From HGM12998 sp900756495 (lineage in GTDB: Bacteria > Bacillota > Clostridia > Oscillospirales > Oscillospiraceae): a stretch of 64,000 bases of DNA. Shown one piece after another: positions 8,037-17,830 of this stretch. Under the pieces are notes generated by a model that saw only the letters and a list, made by a program, of their open reading frames with translations, searched no databases and was not told the origin of the DNA. Location: positions 62,001-126,000 of the forward strand of contig CAUEFI010000006.1 of the NCBI GenBank assembly GCA_958477305.1. The letters are read 5' to 3'. Within the stretch, counting starts at the first letter, position 1. Each line of letters starts with the position of its first letter. The translations under genes and the position numbers were made by a program.

Positions 8037-9194
8037 TTACTCCTCAACAACAATTTCCTCGTCGTCTTCCGCCGCACTCCCGTCCTCTGGCTCCTCATCC
8101 GGGGCAGAGGACGGCTTAATATCGATCTTCCAGCCCGTCAGCTTTGCCGCGAGCCGGGCATTCTGCCCCTCCTTGCCGATGGCCAGAGAGAGCTGATCGT
8201 CGGGAACCACCACGCGGCAGCTCTTGCTGGCCGCATGTACCGTTACACTGACGACATCGGCGGGAGACAGCGCTGCTGCGATATATTCCGAGGGGTCCTC
8301 AGACCATTTGATGATGTCCACCTTCTCACCCTTGAGCTCTTCGACAATATTGTTGACACGCTGGCCTCGCGGGCCTACACAGGCGCCGATGGGATCCACA
8401 TTGGAATCGGCCGACCAGACCGCCAGCTTGGTACGGCTGCCGGCTTCCCGCGCAATGGACTTAACCTCTACAGTTCCGTCATAAATTTCAGGGACTTCCA
8501 GCTCAAAGAGGCGCTTAACCAGCCCCGGGTGTGTGCGGGAGATCAGAACCTGGGGGCCCTTGGTAGAGCGGCGGACCTCTACGACATAGACCTTCAGGTG
8601 CATTCCCTCGGTATATGTCTCTCCCCGGACCTGCTCACTGGGGGCCAAAAAGGCCTCCGTGGCCTCGCTGCCCGATCCAATGCGCAGGCTTGCCGCGCCG
8701 GAGCGGGGATCGATGCGGGTAACCACGCCGGTGAGGATCTCGTGCTCCTTGGAACTGAACTCGTCGTATATCATTCCCCGCTCGGCTTCCCGCATGCCTT
8801 GAATGATCACCTGGCGGGCAGTCTGGGCGGCAATGCGCCCAAAGTCCCGTGTCTTGACCTCAATTCGGATCACATCCCCCAGTTCAGCATGGGGCAGTTT
8901 CTCCCTTGCCTCTTCCAGGCTCATCTCCGTAAAGGGATTGTCAACGGTCTCCACCACGTCCTTCTTCACATACATCCGGACGGTACCCAGCTCCTCGTTG
9001 GCATCTACCACTACGTTGTCGCCTACACCCTCATGATCCCGCTTATAAGCGGACACCAGAGCCTGATTAATCTTCTCCAGCATATAGCTCTTGGGTATGC
9101 CCTTCTCCTTTTCAATGAGGGCGATCGCTGCGAAAAATTCCGCCCCGTCCAGCTCGTTGGACTTCTGGGCCTTCGCGTTTTTTCTTGCTGCCAT
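8037..9194 (-). CDS. nusA: Transcription termination/antitermination protein NusA
   Basis: NusA binds RNA polymerase and nascent RNA and affects pausing, termination and rRNA antitermination. The N-terminal polymerase-binding domain (EFFAAIALIEKEKGI...) is followed by an S1 domain (about residues 130-200) and two KH domains (GACVGPRGQRVNNIV and LAIGKEGQNARLAAKL). The C-terminus is a short acidic tail without the AR repeats of E. coli, as is usual for Firmicutes. I choose the second ATG (9194, MAARKN) because GAGGAG is 7 bases upstream; the ATG two codons earlier is too close to it. The product is 385 residues. Confidence 0.96.
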   Translation of the reverse strand: MAARKNAKAQKSNELDGAEFFAAIALIEKEKGIPKSYMLEKINQALVSAYKRDHEGVGDNVVVDANEELGTVRMYVKKDVVETVDNPFTEMSLEEAREKLPHAELGDVIRIEVKTRDFGRIAAQTARQVIIQGMREAERGMIYDEFSSKEHEILTGVVTRIDPRSGAASLRIGSGSEATEAFLAPSEQVRGETYTEGMHLKVYVVEVRRSTKGPQVLISRTHPGLVKRLFELEVPEIYDGTVEVKSIAREAGSRTKLAVWSADSNVDPIGACVGPRGQRVNNIVEELKGEKVDIIKWSEDPSEYIAAALSPADVVSVTVHAASKSCRVVVPDDQLSLAIGKEGQNARLAAKLTGWKIDIKPSSAPDEEPEDGSAAEDDEEIVVEE

Positions 9195-9247
9195 TACCAT
9201 TCTCCTCTTTAAAGACACCGGCCCGCTAACACGGGCTCTGAAATTCC

Positions 9248-9703
9248 TTAAATGCGGACATACAGCCGTACCTGGGCCACATCCTTCTTGGAAAAGGTCT
9301 TTTCCGCTCCAGCTGTCTCCACCGTCACCTCTCCATCCTGGTACCGCCGCAGAAGCCCAACATGGTCCTTTCTGCCGTCCACGGGGCGATAGAGGCGGAT
9401 CTCCACCTCTGCACCCAGAAATGCGGCAAAATGCTCCGGCCTTTTCAGCGGCCGATCGGCCCCGGCTGAGGAGACCTCCAGCGTATAGGATCCTTCAATA
9501 GGGTCCGCCTCATCCAGTGCGTCCGACAGCGGCCGTGAGACCGCCTCGCAGTCATCGATGGAGACGCCCCCCTCCTTATCAATATAGACCCGGAGAAACC
9601 AAGTCCCCGCCTCCCGGACATACTCCACATCCCAAAGGGTACAGCCATTTGCCTCCGCAATGGGTGCGGCCAGCGCCGCCGTCACTTCGGTCACTTTTGC
9701 CAT
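9248..9703 (-). CDS. rimP: Ribosome maturation factor RimP
   Basis: RimP is needed for 30S maturation. The 151-residue product has the two-domain family layout: an N-terminal alpha/beta domain with GCTLWDVEYVREAGTWFLRV and CEAVSRPLSDALD, then SSAGADRPLK and a C-terminal SH3-like barrel. The ATG at 9703 follows GGAGGAGCATCC. It is the first gene of the operon; a strong promoter lies about 110 bases upstream. Confidence 0.95.
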   Translation of the reverse strand: MAKVTEVTAALAAPIAEANGCTLWDVEYVREAGTWFLRVYIDKEGGVSIDDCEAVSRPLSDALDEADPIEGSYTLEVSSAGADRPLKRPEHFAAFLGAEVEIRLYRPVDGRKDHVGLLRRYQDGEVTVETAGAEKTFSKKDVAQVRLYVRI

Positions 9704-9814
9704 GGATGCTCCTCCATCGCCGGGTTATACCATTTTTTTACAAACCCGTTTTTTTCAATCAAAAAGAGCGGGGCGGACCCCACTCTCAACCAAACTACCA
9801 CTACTAGCATATGA

Positions 9815-9843
9815 ATTATAGCATAAAAAGGTACATCTGACAA
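9815..9843 (-). promoter_or_regulatory. Promoter of the rimP-nusA-infB operon
   Basis: Read on the minus strand, TTGTCA (9843-9838) is followed after 17 bases by a perfect TATAAT (9820-9815). It lies 110 bases upstream of the rimP ATG. The rest of the 9704-10043 gap holds only this promoter, the divergent moxR promoter and AT-rich spacer. Confidence 0.8.
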
Positions 9844-9980
9844 GGGGTTTGCGCTATTTTTTCACTTATCCGCTTCCCTTTACCCACGCTCTTCTCCGGG
9901 GGAGGAGAACCGGGCCGCAAATTTCTGTACCGGCAGCACTTCCGTTAAGAAAAGCGTAAGATTTTTTAACCGCTTTTCAG

Positions 9981-10009
9981 TTGACATAAATTTACTTGTC
10001 CGATACAAT
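9981..10009 (+). promoter_or_regulatory. Promoter of the moxR operon
   Basis: TTGACA (9981-9986), a 17-base spacer and TACAAT (10004-10009) form a near-consensus sigma-A promoter 34 bases before the moxR ATG. It is divergent from the rimP promoter. Confidence 0.85.
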
Positions 10010-10043
10010 AACTTTAATATGCCAAAGCAGAGGAGCGGGGAAC

Positions 10044-10979
10044 ATGACAGACGAGGCCAGAACCGCAGCGGCTGTGATTGCGGAAGTGAAAAAAGCCGTG
10101 GTGGGCAAGGACGACATATTGGCAAAGGTTTTGCTAGCCATCCTGGCCCGCGGACACATCCTGCTGGAAGACATCCCCGGAGTGGGCAAAACCACCATGG
10201 CCCTGGCTTTTTCCAAGGCGCTGAATTTGTCGTACAACCGGGTGCAGTTTACCCCGGACGTGATGCCGTCGGATATTACAGGGTTTTCAATCTACAATAA
10301 GGCCGCAGGACGGATGGAGTACCAGCCTGGAGCCGTGCTGTGCAATCTCTTTCTGGCCGACGAGCTCAACCGGGCAACCAGCCGTACTCAAAGCGCTCTG
10401 CTGGAGGCCATGGAGGAGGGTCAGGTAACGGTGGACGGCGAGGCCCACCCGGTCCCTCAGCCCTTTCTGGTCATTGCCACGCAGAATCCCGCAGGGGCTT
10501 CCGGCACACAGCTGCTGCCCGACTCTCAGCTGGATCGCTTTATGATCCGCCTCTCCATCGGTTATCCAAAGCCGGCGGACGAGTTGGAACTCCTCCGGCG
10601 CAAGCAGAAATGCAATCCTCTGGATGAAGTCCGCCAAGTGGTGGATCTGTCCGGTCTGAGTGCCCTTCGAAATGCTGTGGACGCCGTCCACACCTCCGAC
10701 GATGTGCTGGACTATATCATACGTCTGGTGGCGGCTACCCGCGGACATCCCCTGATTATCCAGGGCGCCAGCCCCCGCGCCACGCTTGCGGTAACTGCCA
10801 TGGCAAAGTCCGCCGCCTTTATCTGCGGGCGCGATTACGTAATTCCCGAGGACGTAAGCCTTGTCTTTCGGGATGTGGTAACCCACAGGCTGCTCCTCTC
10901 TCCCAGAGCGGAGGCCACTGCCGGAGCCGATCCGGCCAAGGAAATTCTGCGCTCCGTGGCGCCGCCCAGGATCGGGTGA
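10044..10979 (+). CDS. MoxR family AAA+ ATPase
   Basis: MoxR ATPases act as chaperones in assembling metal-containing or surface complexes and usually sit beside DUF58 and transglutaminase genes, as here. Walker A GVGKTTMA (about residues 47-54), Walker B LFLADELNRA (about 101-110) and the sensor stretch FLVIATQNP are visible. The product is 311 residues. The ATG at 10044 follows AGGAGCGGGG; an upstream in-frame extension overlaps the promoter and is rejected. The substrate cannot be deduced. Confidence 0.92.
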   Translation: MTDEARTAAAVIAEVKKAVVGKDDILAKVLLAILARGHILLEDIPGVGKTTMALAFSKALNLSYNRVQFTPDVMPSDITGFSIYNKAAGRMEYQPGAVLCNLFLADELNRATSRTQSALLEAMEEGQVTVDGEAHPVPQPFLVIATQNPAGASGTQLLPDSQLDRFMIRLSIGYPKPADELELLRRKQKCNPLDEVRQVVDLSGLSALRNAVDAVHTSDDVLDYIIRLVAATRGHPLIIQGASPRATLAVTAMAKSAAFICGRDYVIPEDVSLVFRDVVTHRLLLSPRAEATAGADPAKEILRSVAPPRIG

Positions 10980-10986
10980 GTCCGTC

Positions 10987-11985
10987 ATGACCCATCGCCG
11001 AATTCTGTATGGGGCCGTTCTGGCCGCAGCTCTGCTGTTTCAAATATGTTACCGCGGCTGGCTAGGTACCTTTACTCTGGCCGTAGTAATCGCTCTGCCC
11101 TTTTTTTCTCTGGCTGTCAGCCTGCCTGGGCTGCTGCGCACCTCCCTTACCCTCTCGCCGGAGGCATCCGCCGTCCCCCGGGGACAGTCCGCAGTCTTTG
11201 TTCTGACGCTCCATGCGCCCGCCGGTCTGTCTGCCGGGCGGGTAACCCTGCGCCTTACTCTGGAGAATCAGCTTACCGGCGAGTGTTCGGCGGCCAAACG
11301 GGCTCTGCGGACCGGCCGGCTGCGGGAGCGATATCCCGCACCTCACTGCGGCCAGGTAGTCTGTACGGTCAGCCGCGTACGCATCTGTGATCTCTCCGGC
11401 CTCTTCCGCTTTCCTCTCCGCCCCCCGGATAAAGCCTCCCTTCTGGTTCTGCCCCTCCCAACTGATGCTGAGATCCCTCCGGAGGCCCTGGGTGGAGAAC
11501 ATGACGGTACGGGTCTGCGTCCGCGGCCCGGCGGAGGTCCGGGGGAGGACTATGATCTGCGCAGCTACCGCCCCGGCGACCCTCTGCGGGCGGTCCACTG
11601 GAAGCTCTCGTCCAAATGGGATGAGCTGGTGGTGCGGGAAGCGCTGGAGCCCCGCCGGCCAGCTCTGATCCTCACCTTTGACCATTTCGGCGCGCCGGCC
11701 TCACTGGACGAAACGTTTGACCTGCTCTCCGCAGTCTCCAGCCGACTTCTCCAGGACGAGCGGCCCCACCGCATCCAGTGGGCCGATCCGGAGAGCGGCG
11801 CAGTACAGGATTATCCGGTCTCTGACCTCCGGGAATTTCGCCTGTGCCTGGCCGCCGCACTCTCCACACCCGCGCCGGAGAGCGGCCGCTCCATCTTGGA
11901 TGCCTCGCTGCGCCTTCCGGCCGGCAGCGCAGCGGTGCGCCACCTTCATATCGCTCCACCGGAAGCAGAGGGAGGTAAGGCATGA
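10987..11985 (+). CDS. DUF58 domain-containing membrane protein
   Basis: Two hydrophobic segments at about residues 5-55 are followed by an extracytoplasmic-type beta region and the DUF58 core YRPGDPLRAVHWKLSSKWDE near residues 195-214. DUF58 proteins are predicted partners of MoxR ATPases, with a vWA-like fold. The gene starts 7 bases after moxR and its stop overlaps the next gene in ATGA form, so the three are one translationally coupled operon. The function of the complex is unknown in this group. Confidence 0.88.
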   Translation: MTHRRILYGAVLAAALLFQICYRGWLGTFTLAVVIALPFFSLAVSLPGLLRTSLTLSPEASAVPRGQSAVFVLTLHAPAGLSAGRVTLRLTLENQLTGECSAAKRALRTGRLRERYPAPHCGQVVCTVSRVRICDLSGLFRFPLRPPDKASLLVLPLPTDAEIPPEALGGEHDGTGLRPRPGGGPGEDYDLRSYRPGDPLRAVHWKLSSKWDELVVREALEPRRPALILTFDHFGAPASLDETFDLLSAVSSRLLQDERPHRIQWADPESGAVQDYPVSDLREFRLCLAAALSTPAPESGRSILDASLRLPAGSAAVRHLHIAPPEAEGGKA

Positions 11986-14309
11986 TGACGCTTTCTCGCC
12001 GAAGCGGCCTCCTCTCCGCCCTGGCCGACGCCCTTATCCTCACCCTCGGCATGGGAGGGCTCTTTTTTACGCTGTCCTCTGTCTTTTCTCTGGAGGTATC
12101 CCCGCCCGTCCTGCTGGCAGGCTGCATTCTCTGTCCTCTGGGCTTTCTGGCTGTCTTTTCCCTGCCCCGGCTGCGCTTTCTCCCGCTGCTGGCTGCGGCG
12201 GCCGGCTGGGGATGGGCCCTGTGGCGATTTTGGGAGTTTCTGTGCTTAGGAGAGATCTCGATTCGCTGCTCCGTTGTCAATACATTTGCCATACACGTGC
12301 CGTCGGTGACCCCCATTCACCCGATTGCCGACCTCCCCACAGAGACCTGGACCGCTGCGGTCACCCTTTTGTCCCTGATGGCTGTGGTTCCGCTTTCAGC
12401 GCTGGCGGCCTGGGCACTGCGGGGCCGCCGGATGCCGGGGCTCTTCTTCTGGTTTACTTTTCCCTTTTTGATCCCCGCCCTGTGCATCACCCAAACCCCG
12501 GCCCCGCTTCCTCTCTGTGCCTTAATTTCGGCCTGGATCGCCGCTCTGCTCCCCTCCCTCGCCTCCAGTGAAAGCAGAAGTGCCAGAGCCAGACTGACAC
12601 TGATGATCCTCCCCTGTGCCGCGGCGCTGCTGGCCCTCCTGCTTCTGCTGATCCCTGTTGACAGCTACCAGCGGCCTCTCTGGGCGGAAAACGCCAGGGA
12701 CGATCTGACACTCTGGATCTCCCGGACCTTTGACGGCCCCCTTGAAGGGGGAGACGGCCCCGGCGGCCTTGGCGGCTCCTCCCTGGCCGATGCCGATGGC
12801 GGCGTAGATCTCTCCCAGGCAGGCCCCCTGCGCTACAGCGGGCGGACGGTGCTCAAGGTCACGGCCCCGGATTTGAAAGGCCGTATCTATCTGCGTGGGC
12901 TCTCCGGGGCGGTCTACGAGGGCGACCGCTGGGAGCCTCTGCCCGATGAGGCCTATGAAGGGCTCGACCATCTCCCGCTCTACTCCTCTGCTATGCCCCA
13001 GCTGATGGGCTATCAGCCGATGAACTTTCCAGCTATGGCTGACCGGGCATGCAATCCAGACCATGATTACGCCCAGGTAACCATAGAAAATGTGGGAGCT
13101 GACCCTGGCTTTGTCTACTACCCTTATCAGATTCTTACCACCCCCGAGCAGCTGGGGGGCGCGGCTTTTGTTCACGACGCATGGCTGGCCCGGGCCGAAG
13201 ATGTGCGCAAGCACACCCTTTATGTCATGCCCGAGTGCGATCCTCTCAGCGGCACTGTCCTGACAGGAGAGGCGGCAGAGGCAGAATTAAATTACTGGAA
13301 TCTTGTCTCCGAGGCCTATACCAGCTTAGACCTTCCTGACGAGACGTTGATCGCCCTGTCACAATGCCTGCGTGAAGTCTTTGAGACGCCTGAGACCGCC
13401 CTGCCAAACGGGGTGGAAAACGAGTATTATCAGCGCCTTATCTCCGGATACTCCCAGAACTCTTTCCGTCAATACTGCCTGGATTGGGCAAATCTAATCG
13501 CCGATTACCTGGGACAGCTGGCCATATATGATCCGGAGACCCCTGCCACACCGGAGGAAGCGGATTTTGTCTCCTATTTTCTCACAGAGAGCCATCGGGG
13601 CTACTGTATGCACTTTGCCAGCGCCGCCACTCTGCTGCTGCGGGGCGTGGGCATTCCCGCCCGGTATGTCAGCGGCTATGTGGCCGACATCGAAAATGGC
13701 CGTGCCAGCGTGCCCGATTCCAACGCGCACGCCTGGGTGGAAATCTATCTCGGGGGTTACGGCTGGGAACCCGTTGAGGTCACGCCCGCCTATGCCGGCG
13801 CTACTCCCGGCCGGAGTATTTCTGCCGCCGACCCCACGCCCACCCCCAGTACCACCCCCACTCCTACTCCCAATCAAAGCCAGTCCCCCAGGCCCACGCC
13901 TACCCCTGCCCCCACACCAGCGCCGGGCGGCGCCCAGGGCGAGGGCAGCGGTACGCCCCTGGAACTGCGCTGGCTGTGGATTCCTGGCGCCGCCTGCGCT
14001 GCAATCCTGATCCTGCTGCTCCGCCGCAAACTGATCCATCTGCGGCGAACATCCTCTTTTGAGCGGCGCAGCACCAACGAGAGCGTCATCGGAGCCTACC
14101 GTTATCTCCGCCGCCTGGAGCGATGGGGGGCCTCGATAGACCCGGCCGTGGAACGTCTGGCTCAAAAAGCCCGCTTTAGCCAGCATATCCTCAGTGAGGA
14201 GGAGCGGCAGGCCGCCGTCGCAGCTGTCCGCCGGGCTGCCGGTGAAGTAGATGCCCGCCTGTCCTGGCGGCACCGGTTCGCTTTTCGATATCTCTGGTGT
14301 CTGTACTGA
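11982..14309 (+). CDS. Membrane-anchored transglutaminase-like protein (TgpA-like architecture)
   Basis: The 775-residue product starts with about six membrane segments in its first 225 residues. A large extracytoplasmic region follows with a transglutaminase/papain-like core: the catalytic Cys in GYCMHFASAATLLLRG (about 541) and the His in NAHAWVEIYLGGYGW (about 582), with an Asp expected soon after. A Pro/Thr-rich linker (about 610-650), one more membrane helix and a cytoplasmic tail complete it. This layout resembles TgpA with DUF4129. The location beside moxR and DUF58 supports a cell-surface protein-modifying or proteolytic complex. The cross-linking versus hydrolytic activity is not determinable. 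Confidence 0.88.
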   Translation: MMTLSRRSGLLSALADALILTLGMGGLFFTLSSVFSLEVSPPVLLAGCILCPLGFLAVFSLPRLRFLPLLAAAAGWGWALWRFWEFLCLGEISIRCSVVNTFAIHVPSVTPIHPIADLPTETWTAAVTLLSLMAVVPLSALAAWALRGRRMPGLFFWFTFPFLIPALCITQTPAPLPLCALISAWIAALLPSLASSESRSARARLTLMILPCAAALLALLLLLIPVDSYQRPLWAENARDDLTLWISRTFDGPLEGGDGPGGLGGSSLADADGGVDLSQAGPLRYSGRTVLKVTAPDLKGRIYLRGLSGAVYEGDRWEPLPDEAYEGLDHLPLYSSAMPQLMGYQPMNFPAMADRACNPDHDYAQVTIENVGADPGFVYYPYQILTTPEQLGGAAFVHDAWLARAEDVRKHTLYVMPECDPLSGTVLTGEAAEAELNYWNLVSEAYTSLDLPDETLIALSQCLREVFETPETALPNGVENEYYQRLISGYSQNSFRQYCLDWANLIADYLGQLAIYDPETPATPEEADFVSYFLTESHRGYCMHFASAATLLLRGVGIPARYVSGYVADIENGRASVPDSNAHAWVEIYLGGYGWEPVEVTPAYAGATPGRSISAADPTPTPSTTPTPTPNQSQSPRPTPTPAPTPAPGGAQGEGSGTPLELRWLWIPGAACAAILILLLRRKLIHLRRTSSFERRSTNESVIGAYRYLRRLERWGASIDPAVERLAQKARFSQHILSEEERQAAVAAVRRAAGEVDARLSWRHRFAFRYLWCLY

Positions 14310-14313
14310 GGGA

Positions 14314-14360
14314 ATCCCCGAAGGCCCATCCCCCATGTGGGGCCGGGCCTTCGGGGATTT
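14314..14360 (+). terminator. Rho-independent terminator of the moxR operon
   Basis: A 15-base arm AATCCCCGAAGGCCC and its exact complement flank a loop that can itself pair (CCCCCAT/GTGGGG), followed by TTTTCG on the plus strand, right after the transglutaminase stop codon. Confidence 0.85.
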
Positions 14361-14377
14361 TCGCATATATATAAGGC

Positions 14378-16021
14378 TTACAGCAGCCGGGCCTTATCCA
14401 GCATGCAGAAGAGCATCTGGGCCACCTCAGCCCGGTTCACTGCATCCAGCGGCCGGATTTCCAAGTCGTTCTGATCCAGGATCCCGATATGGTAGCAAAA
14501 AGCAAGGGCCGGCCGGGCCCATTCAGCGGCCTTTACATAGTCCGGAAACTGGGCCAGGGTGTTGAGAACCCCTGCACTGTTCAGTTCGTCTTCCAGACCA
14601 CACAGCGCTGCAGCGCGTGCGGTCATGACGGCTGCCTCCTGCCGGGTGATGTTCCCCTCCGGCTCAAAGGTACTTCCGTCTCCAGTTCCGGTAATGATAC
14701 CGTAGGCAGCCGCTGTGCCCACATAATCCGCATACCATGCCCCGTCGGGCACGTCGGAAAAGCCGCCGCCCGCCTGGGGCGTCAGGCCTAATGCGCGCAC
14801 TACTATGGCTGCAAAGGACGCCCGGGTCATACTGCCATTCGGGTCAAAAGTCCCGTCTCCCACGCCGTCAATGATCCCCCGCTCCGCCAATGCGCGGATG
14901 GCCTCGCCATCCGAACCGGCGGAAACATCAGAGAAGGTCTTGCCGGCAGCCGTCACAGGCATCTTCTTTACGTCGGCATGCCTGTTGGCCAGGCCGGCTG
15001 TCCCGATATCGCTCTTATCTTCCAGGGGCAGGGCGTCTCCCATCCGGTACAGGCTGTTCTCCCCCTTCAGAGCCCGGCGTATGGCCGCCAACCCGTAAAG
15101 GCCCTGCTCTGTCGCCATCTGGTTGGAGCCAGCCCCGTCCTCCGTGTGCAGGAATCCCTTTCCGGGCTGGTAATAGGTCATCAGGTGATCCAGCATCGTC
15201 TTGCCGTTTTTCACAAAGCGGGCATCGTCCAGGGGAATCTCAAGCTCACACAGAGCCACAATCATCTGCGCACAGCTCTCCAGGTTGGTCGTGTTCCAGG
15301 ATACAAATCCTCCATCCGGGCCCTGCTGTTCGGACATGCAACTCAGCGCCCTCTCCACAGCCCTGGCCACAGAAGTCTGATCCTGATACTTGGCCAGTGC
15401 CTGAAGCGCCATGCCGGTAAGGTCCGGATCCGCATTTTCCGCTTCTTTTCCGGTCAAACTCCAGCCGCCGTCCGGGCGCTGCTGCTCCAGTATGTAGTCG
15501 ATATACATCTGCCGGGTGGCCTGTGTCTCCGCCGCGGGATTTACCGGCATAGGATAGCCTGCGCTGTCCAGCGCCAGAAGCGCCCAGACGCCGCCATTGA
15601 TCCCCTGCCAGACCGTCTTATCAAAATCGCCCAAGGGCATTGTCAGATCAAACCCCGCTACATCCCGGGCATCTACTCCGATGGCACTGAGCGCCAGGAC
15701 CACCCGGGAATACTCCGTGTACTTCCGGGTATGAAGAATCCCCTCTCTCTCCCGCACATATGCCTCCACATCCTCACGGTAGTTTTGATAATACGCTTCC
15801 GGCACATCAAGGCCGGAGCGGGCCAAGCTCAACACCGCCCACTCCCCGCCAATCGAGCCTACCTGGGGGGCGGGCACCGCACGTTGGAGGTATCTCGCCG
15901 TATCTTCCATCGCTTCTTCCAGCTCATTTTCTGTTACAGCAGCCCGCGCTGAAGTAGCGAGGCCTGCCAGCAGCGCCAACAGAATGAGCAGGCACCCTGC
16001 CCGTTTTGCAATCTGCCGCAT
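14378..16021 (-). CDS. Secreted SLH-domain protein with terpene-cyclase-like (alpha-alpha toroid) repeats
   Basis: A signal peptide (AGCLLILLALLAGLATSARA, cleavage near residue 28) is followed by a region with repeated QQRPDGGWS / EQQGPDGGFVSW motifs of the squalene-cyclase/prenyltransferase toroid fold (about 40-340). Three SLH repeats occupy about 365-547 (FSDV..., GIIDGVGDGTFDPNGSMTRA, GIITGTGDGSTFEPEGNITR). The SLH part should anchor it to secondary cell wall polymer. Similar architecture occurs in Clostridia surface proteins, where the toroid may bind ligands rather than cyclise. I choose the ATG at 16021 (MRQIAK) because AAGGGGA is suitably spaced. The product is 547 residues. Confidence 0.85.
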   Translation of the reverse strand: MRQIAKRAGCLLILLALLAGLATSARAAVTENELEEAMEDTARYLQRAVPAPQVGSIGGEWAVLSLARSGLDVPEAYYQNYREDVEAYVREREGILHTRKYTEYSRVVLALSAIGVDARDVAGFDLTMPLGDFDKTVWQGINGGVWALLALDSAGYPMPVNPAAETQATRQMYIDYILEQQRPDGGWSLTGKEAENADPDLTGMALQALAKYQDQTSVARAVERALSCMSEQQGPDGGFVSWNTTNLESCAQMIVALCELEIPLDDARFVKNGKTMLDHLMTYYQPGKGFLHTEDGAGSNQMATEQGLYGLAAIRRALKGENSLYRMGDALPLEDKSDIGTAGLANRHADVKKMPVTAAGKTFSDVSAGSDGEAIRALAERGIIDGVGDGTFDPNGSMTRASFAAIVVRALGLTPQAGGGFSDVPDGAWYADYVGTAAAYGIITGTGDGSTFEPEGNITRQEAAVMTARAAALCGLEDELNSAGVLNTLAQFPDYVKAAEWARPALAFCYHIGILDQNDLEIRPLDAVNRAEVAQMLFCMLDKARLL

Positions 16022-16120
16022 ACACATCTTCCCCTTTTCAACTTTTATTTTCATTCTAAAGGTTATCCATATTTCCGTAACATGTCAACCCATATTTGTG
16101 CCGCTTCGCATTGGGTGTAG

Positions 16121-16157
16121 AAAAGCAGCGGCGGGGAGTATGTACTCCCCGCCGCCT
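16121..16157 (-). terminator. Terminator of the first DASS transporter gene
   Basis: On the minus strand a 13-14 bp GC-rich stem (16157-16127) with a tiny loop is followed by CTTTTCT, just downstream of the stop at 16181. Confidence 0.8.
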
Positions 16158-16180
16158 TCTCAAGTAAACGAGAGACAACG

Positions 16181-17626
16181 TTATACGTGGATGATGGCCT
16201 GCGCAAAGGGGTAGGCAAAGGCCATCAGCACCACAAAGGACAGAATGATAAACAACAGATTGATCTTAATGGTATTCTTCATCGTGAGGTGTTCAGGTCC
16301 GAAGAACAGAGGAGAGGGTACGGCGGCGGAAGGGGTAAGGGAGGCCATAGATGCCGCCAGGCCAATCAGAATGGTCACGGCGCCCATGTTCAAAGAGCCG
16401 GCGTCCAGCAGCACCACGCCCAAATTGAAGAAGAGCACCATAGTAACCGTATTGGAGAGGAAGTTGGTCATGATGATGGAGCCGATGACCAGCACCACAA
16501 TAATGGCGATGGGGGAGAGGTTTGCGATCAGGGGCCGCAGAAGATTGCCCAGCCAGATGTTAATGCCGGTAGCCTCAGAGGAGATGGGGGTGGCCATGAC
16601 ACAAACAATACCTGAAAAAAGCACGACAGGCAGGGGGACGGCTTTCATGGCCTGCGGCATATCCAGGATGGGCTTGCCCTTGACTGGGATCAGGCACAGG
16701 GCGATCAGCGCGAAGATGGCGGGGACCACAACGCCGATTCCGGTCAGATAGCCGCAGACGGCAGGAAACAGCCCCTTCAGAATCTCAGGCAGCAAAATCG
16801 CCAGCACGACCAGCACAAAGGCCACGGCGGCAACCTTACCCCGCAGGTCCAGAGGCGGGTCGCTGCGCTTCATTTCTTCCACGTCAAAATTTTTAAAGGC
16901 AGACATATCGGGCCGCCAGATGAACACGCAGATCATAATGACAACAAACATGATGGCGGCAAAGGGGAAGCCTACAGCCAGCCATTGGCCGTATGTAATG
17001 GTGATACCCAGCTGGGTCTCGGCCAGTCCCATCAGAATATTGGGCAGAGCGTGGGCGATCGGAGAGGCAATGGACAAAATGACATTGCCCCACAGGGTTC
17101 CCATGAAGATGCAGGTATAGAAGGGATCACCCTTCTTGACGCCCAGCTTCTCACAGAGTACAGAGGCCAGTCCCACATAGATGACGGCCAGGGACAGGTT
17201 CTCCATGAACATGCCGATGATGATGTTAGAGGCAAAGAACATCGCCAGGAAAGCGTATGGACGGTTCTGCACAAATCTCCGGGTAATAAACCAGGTGGCG
17301 ATCTTATTGATAACCCCGGTCTCCTTCAGGCACTGGTTGAGCACCATGAAGATGATCATGGTAATCACCGCAAAGTGCCCCACCGAGCCAGCCCACACCT
17401 CATTGGGCGTCATGACTCCGGTGCAGATCAGCATGGCCAGGAACAGGATCGAGGTCCAGTGGGTATTCACTGTCAGCCACAGGTACATGGTGGGCACCGT
17501 TACCGCAATCACCCAAACCCCCTGCTGGGTGAGCGCATTGCCGGGCTGAAGGGCAACGGCAATTACCACGCCGATGATCAGGGCGATCAGGCAATGGACG
17601 TACATCATTTTTGTTTTTGCTGCCAT
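16181..17626 (-). CDS. DASS (SLC13) family anion transporter, copy 1
   Basis: The family imports di- and tricarboxylates or sulfate, usually with sodium. The 481-residue protein has about 11-12 membrane segments. The C-terminal SNT-type ligand motif is seen in TNFLSNTVTM (about 395-404), while the matching first-half motif reads MENLSLA rather than SNT. The start MAAKTKMM is chosen by alignment with the paralogue at 20.5-21.9 kb; a GTG five codons upstream is possible and neither has a strong ribosome site. The two copies flank a tannase-like esterase gene on the same strand, so a carboxylate released by the esterase is a reasonable but untested substrate. Confidence 0.88.
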   Translation of the reverse strand: MAAKTKMMYVHCLIALIIGVVIAVALQPGNALTQQGVWVIAVTVPTMYLWLTVNTHWTSILFLAMLICTGVMTPNEVWAGSVGHFAVITMIIFMVLNQCLKETGVINKIATWFITRRFVQNRPYAFLAMFFASNIIIGMFMENLSLAVIYVGLASVLCEKLGVKKGDPFYTCIFMGTLWGNVILSIASPIAHALPNILMGLAETQLGITITYGQWLAVGFPFAAIMFVVIMICVFIWRPDMSAFKNFDVEEMKRSDPPLDLRGKVAAVAFVLVVLAILLPEILKGLFPAVCGYLTGIGVVVPAIFALIALCLIPVKGKPILDMPQAMKAVPLPVVLFSGIVCVMATPISSEATGINIWLGNLLRPLIANLSPIAIIVVLVIGSIIMTNFLSNTVTMVLFFNLGVVLLDAGSLNMGAVTILIGLAASMASLTPSAAVPSPLFFGPEHLTMKNTIKINLLFIILSFVVLMAFAYPFAQAIIHV

Positions 17627-17830
17627 GTCTTTCTTTCTCACTCACTTTCGCTTAATTGCGCTTAGACGCGCGCACCGCTGTCAGCTCTGAGAGACAGCCT
17701 GGAGCCCTTCTGCCGGAAACGAAACCGTTTTCCTCTTCCTCCTTCTCTCCGCTCCCCATCGGAAAGAAGGCCCGACGCAAATGGAGTCCACGCTCCCTTA
17801 TCCCCCTCATTTTGACAACAGCCGGGGGGT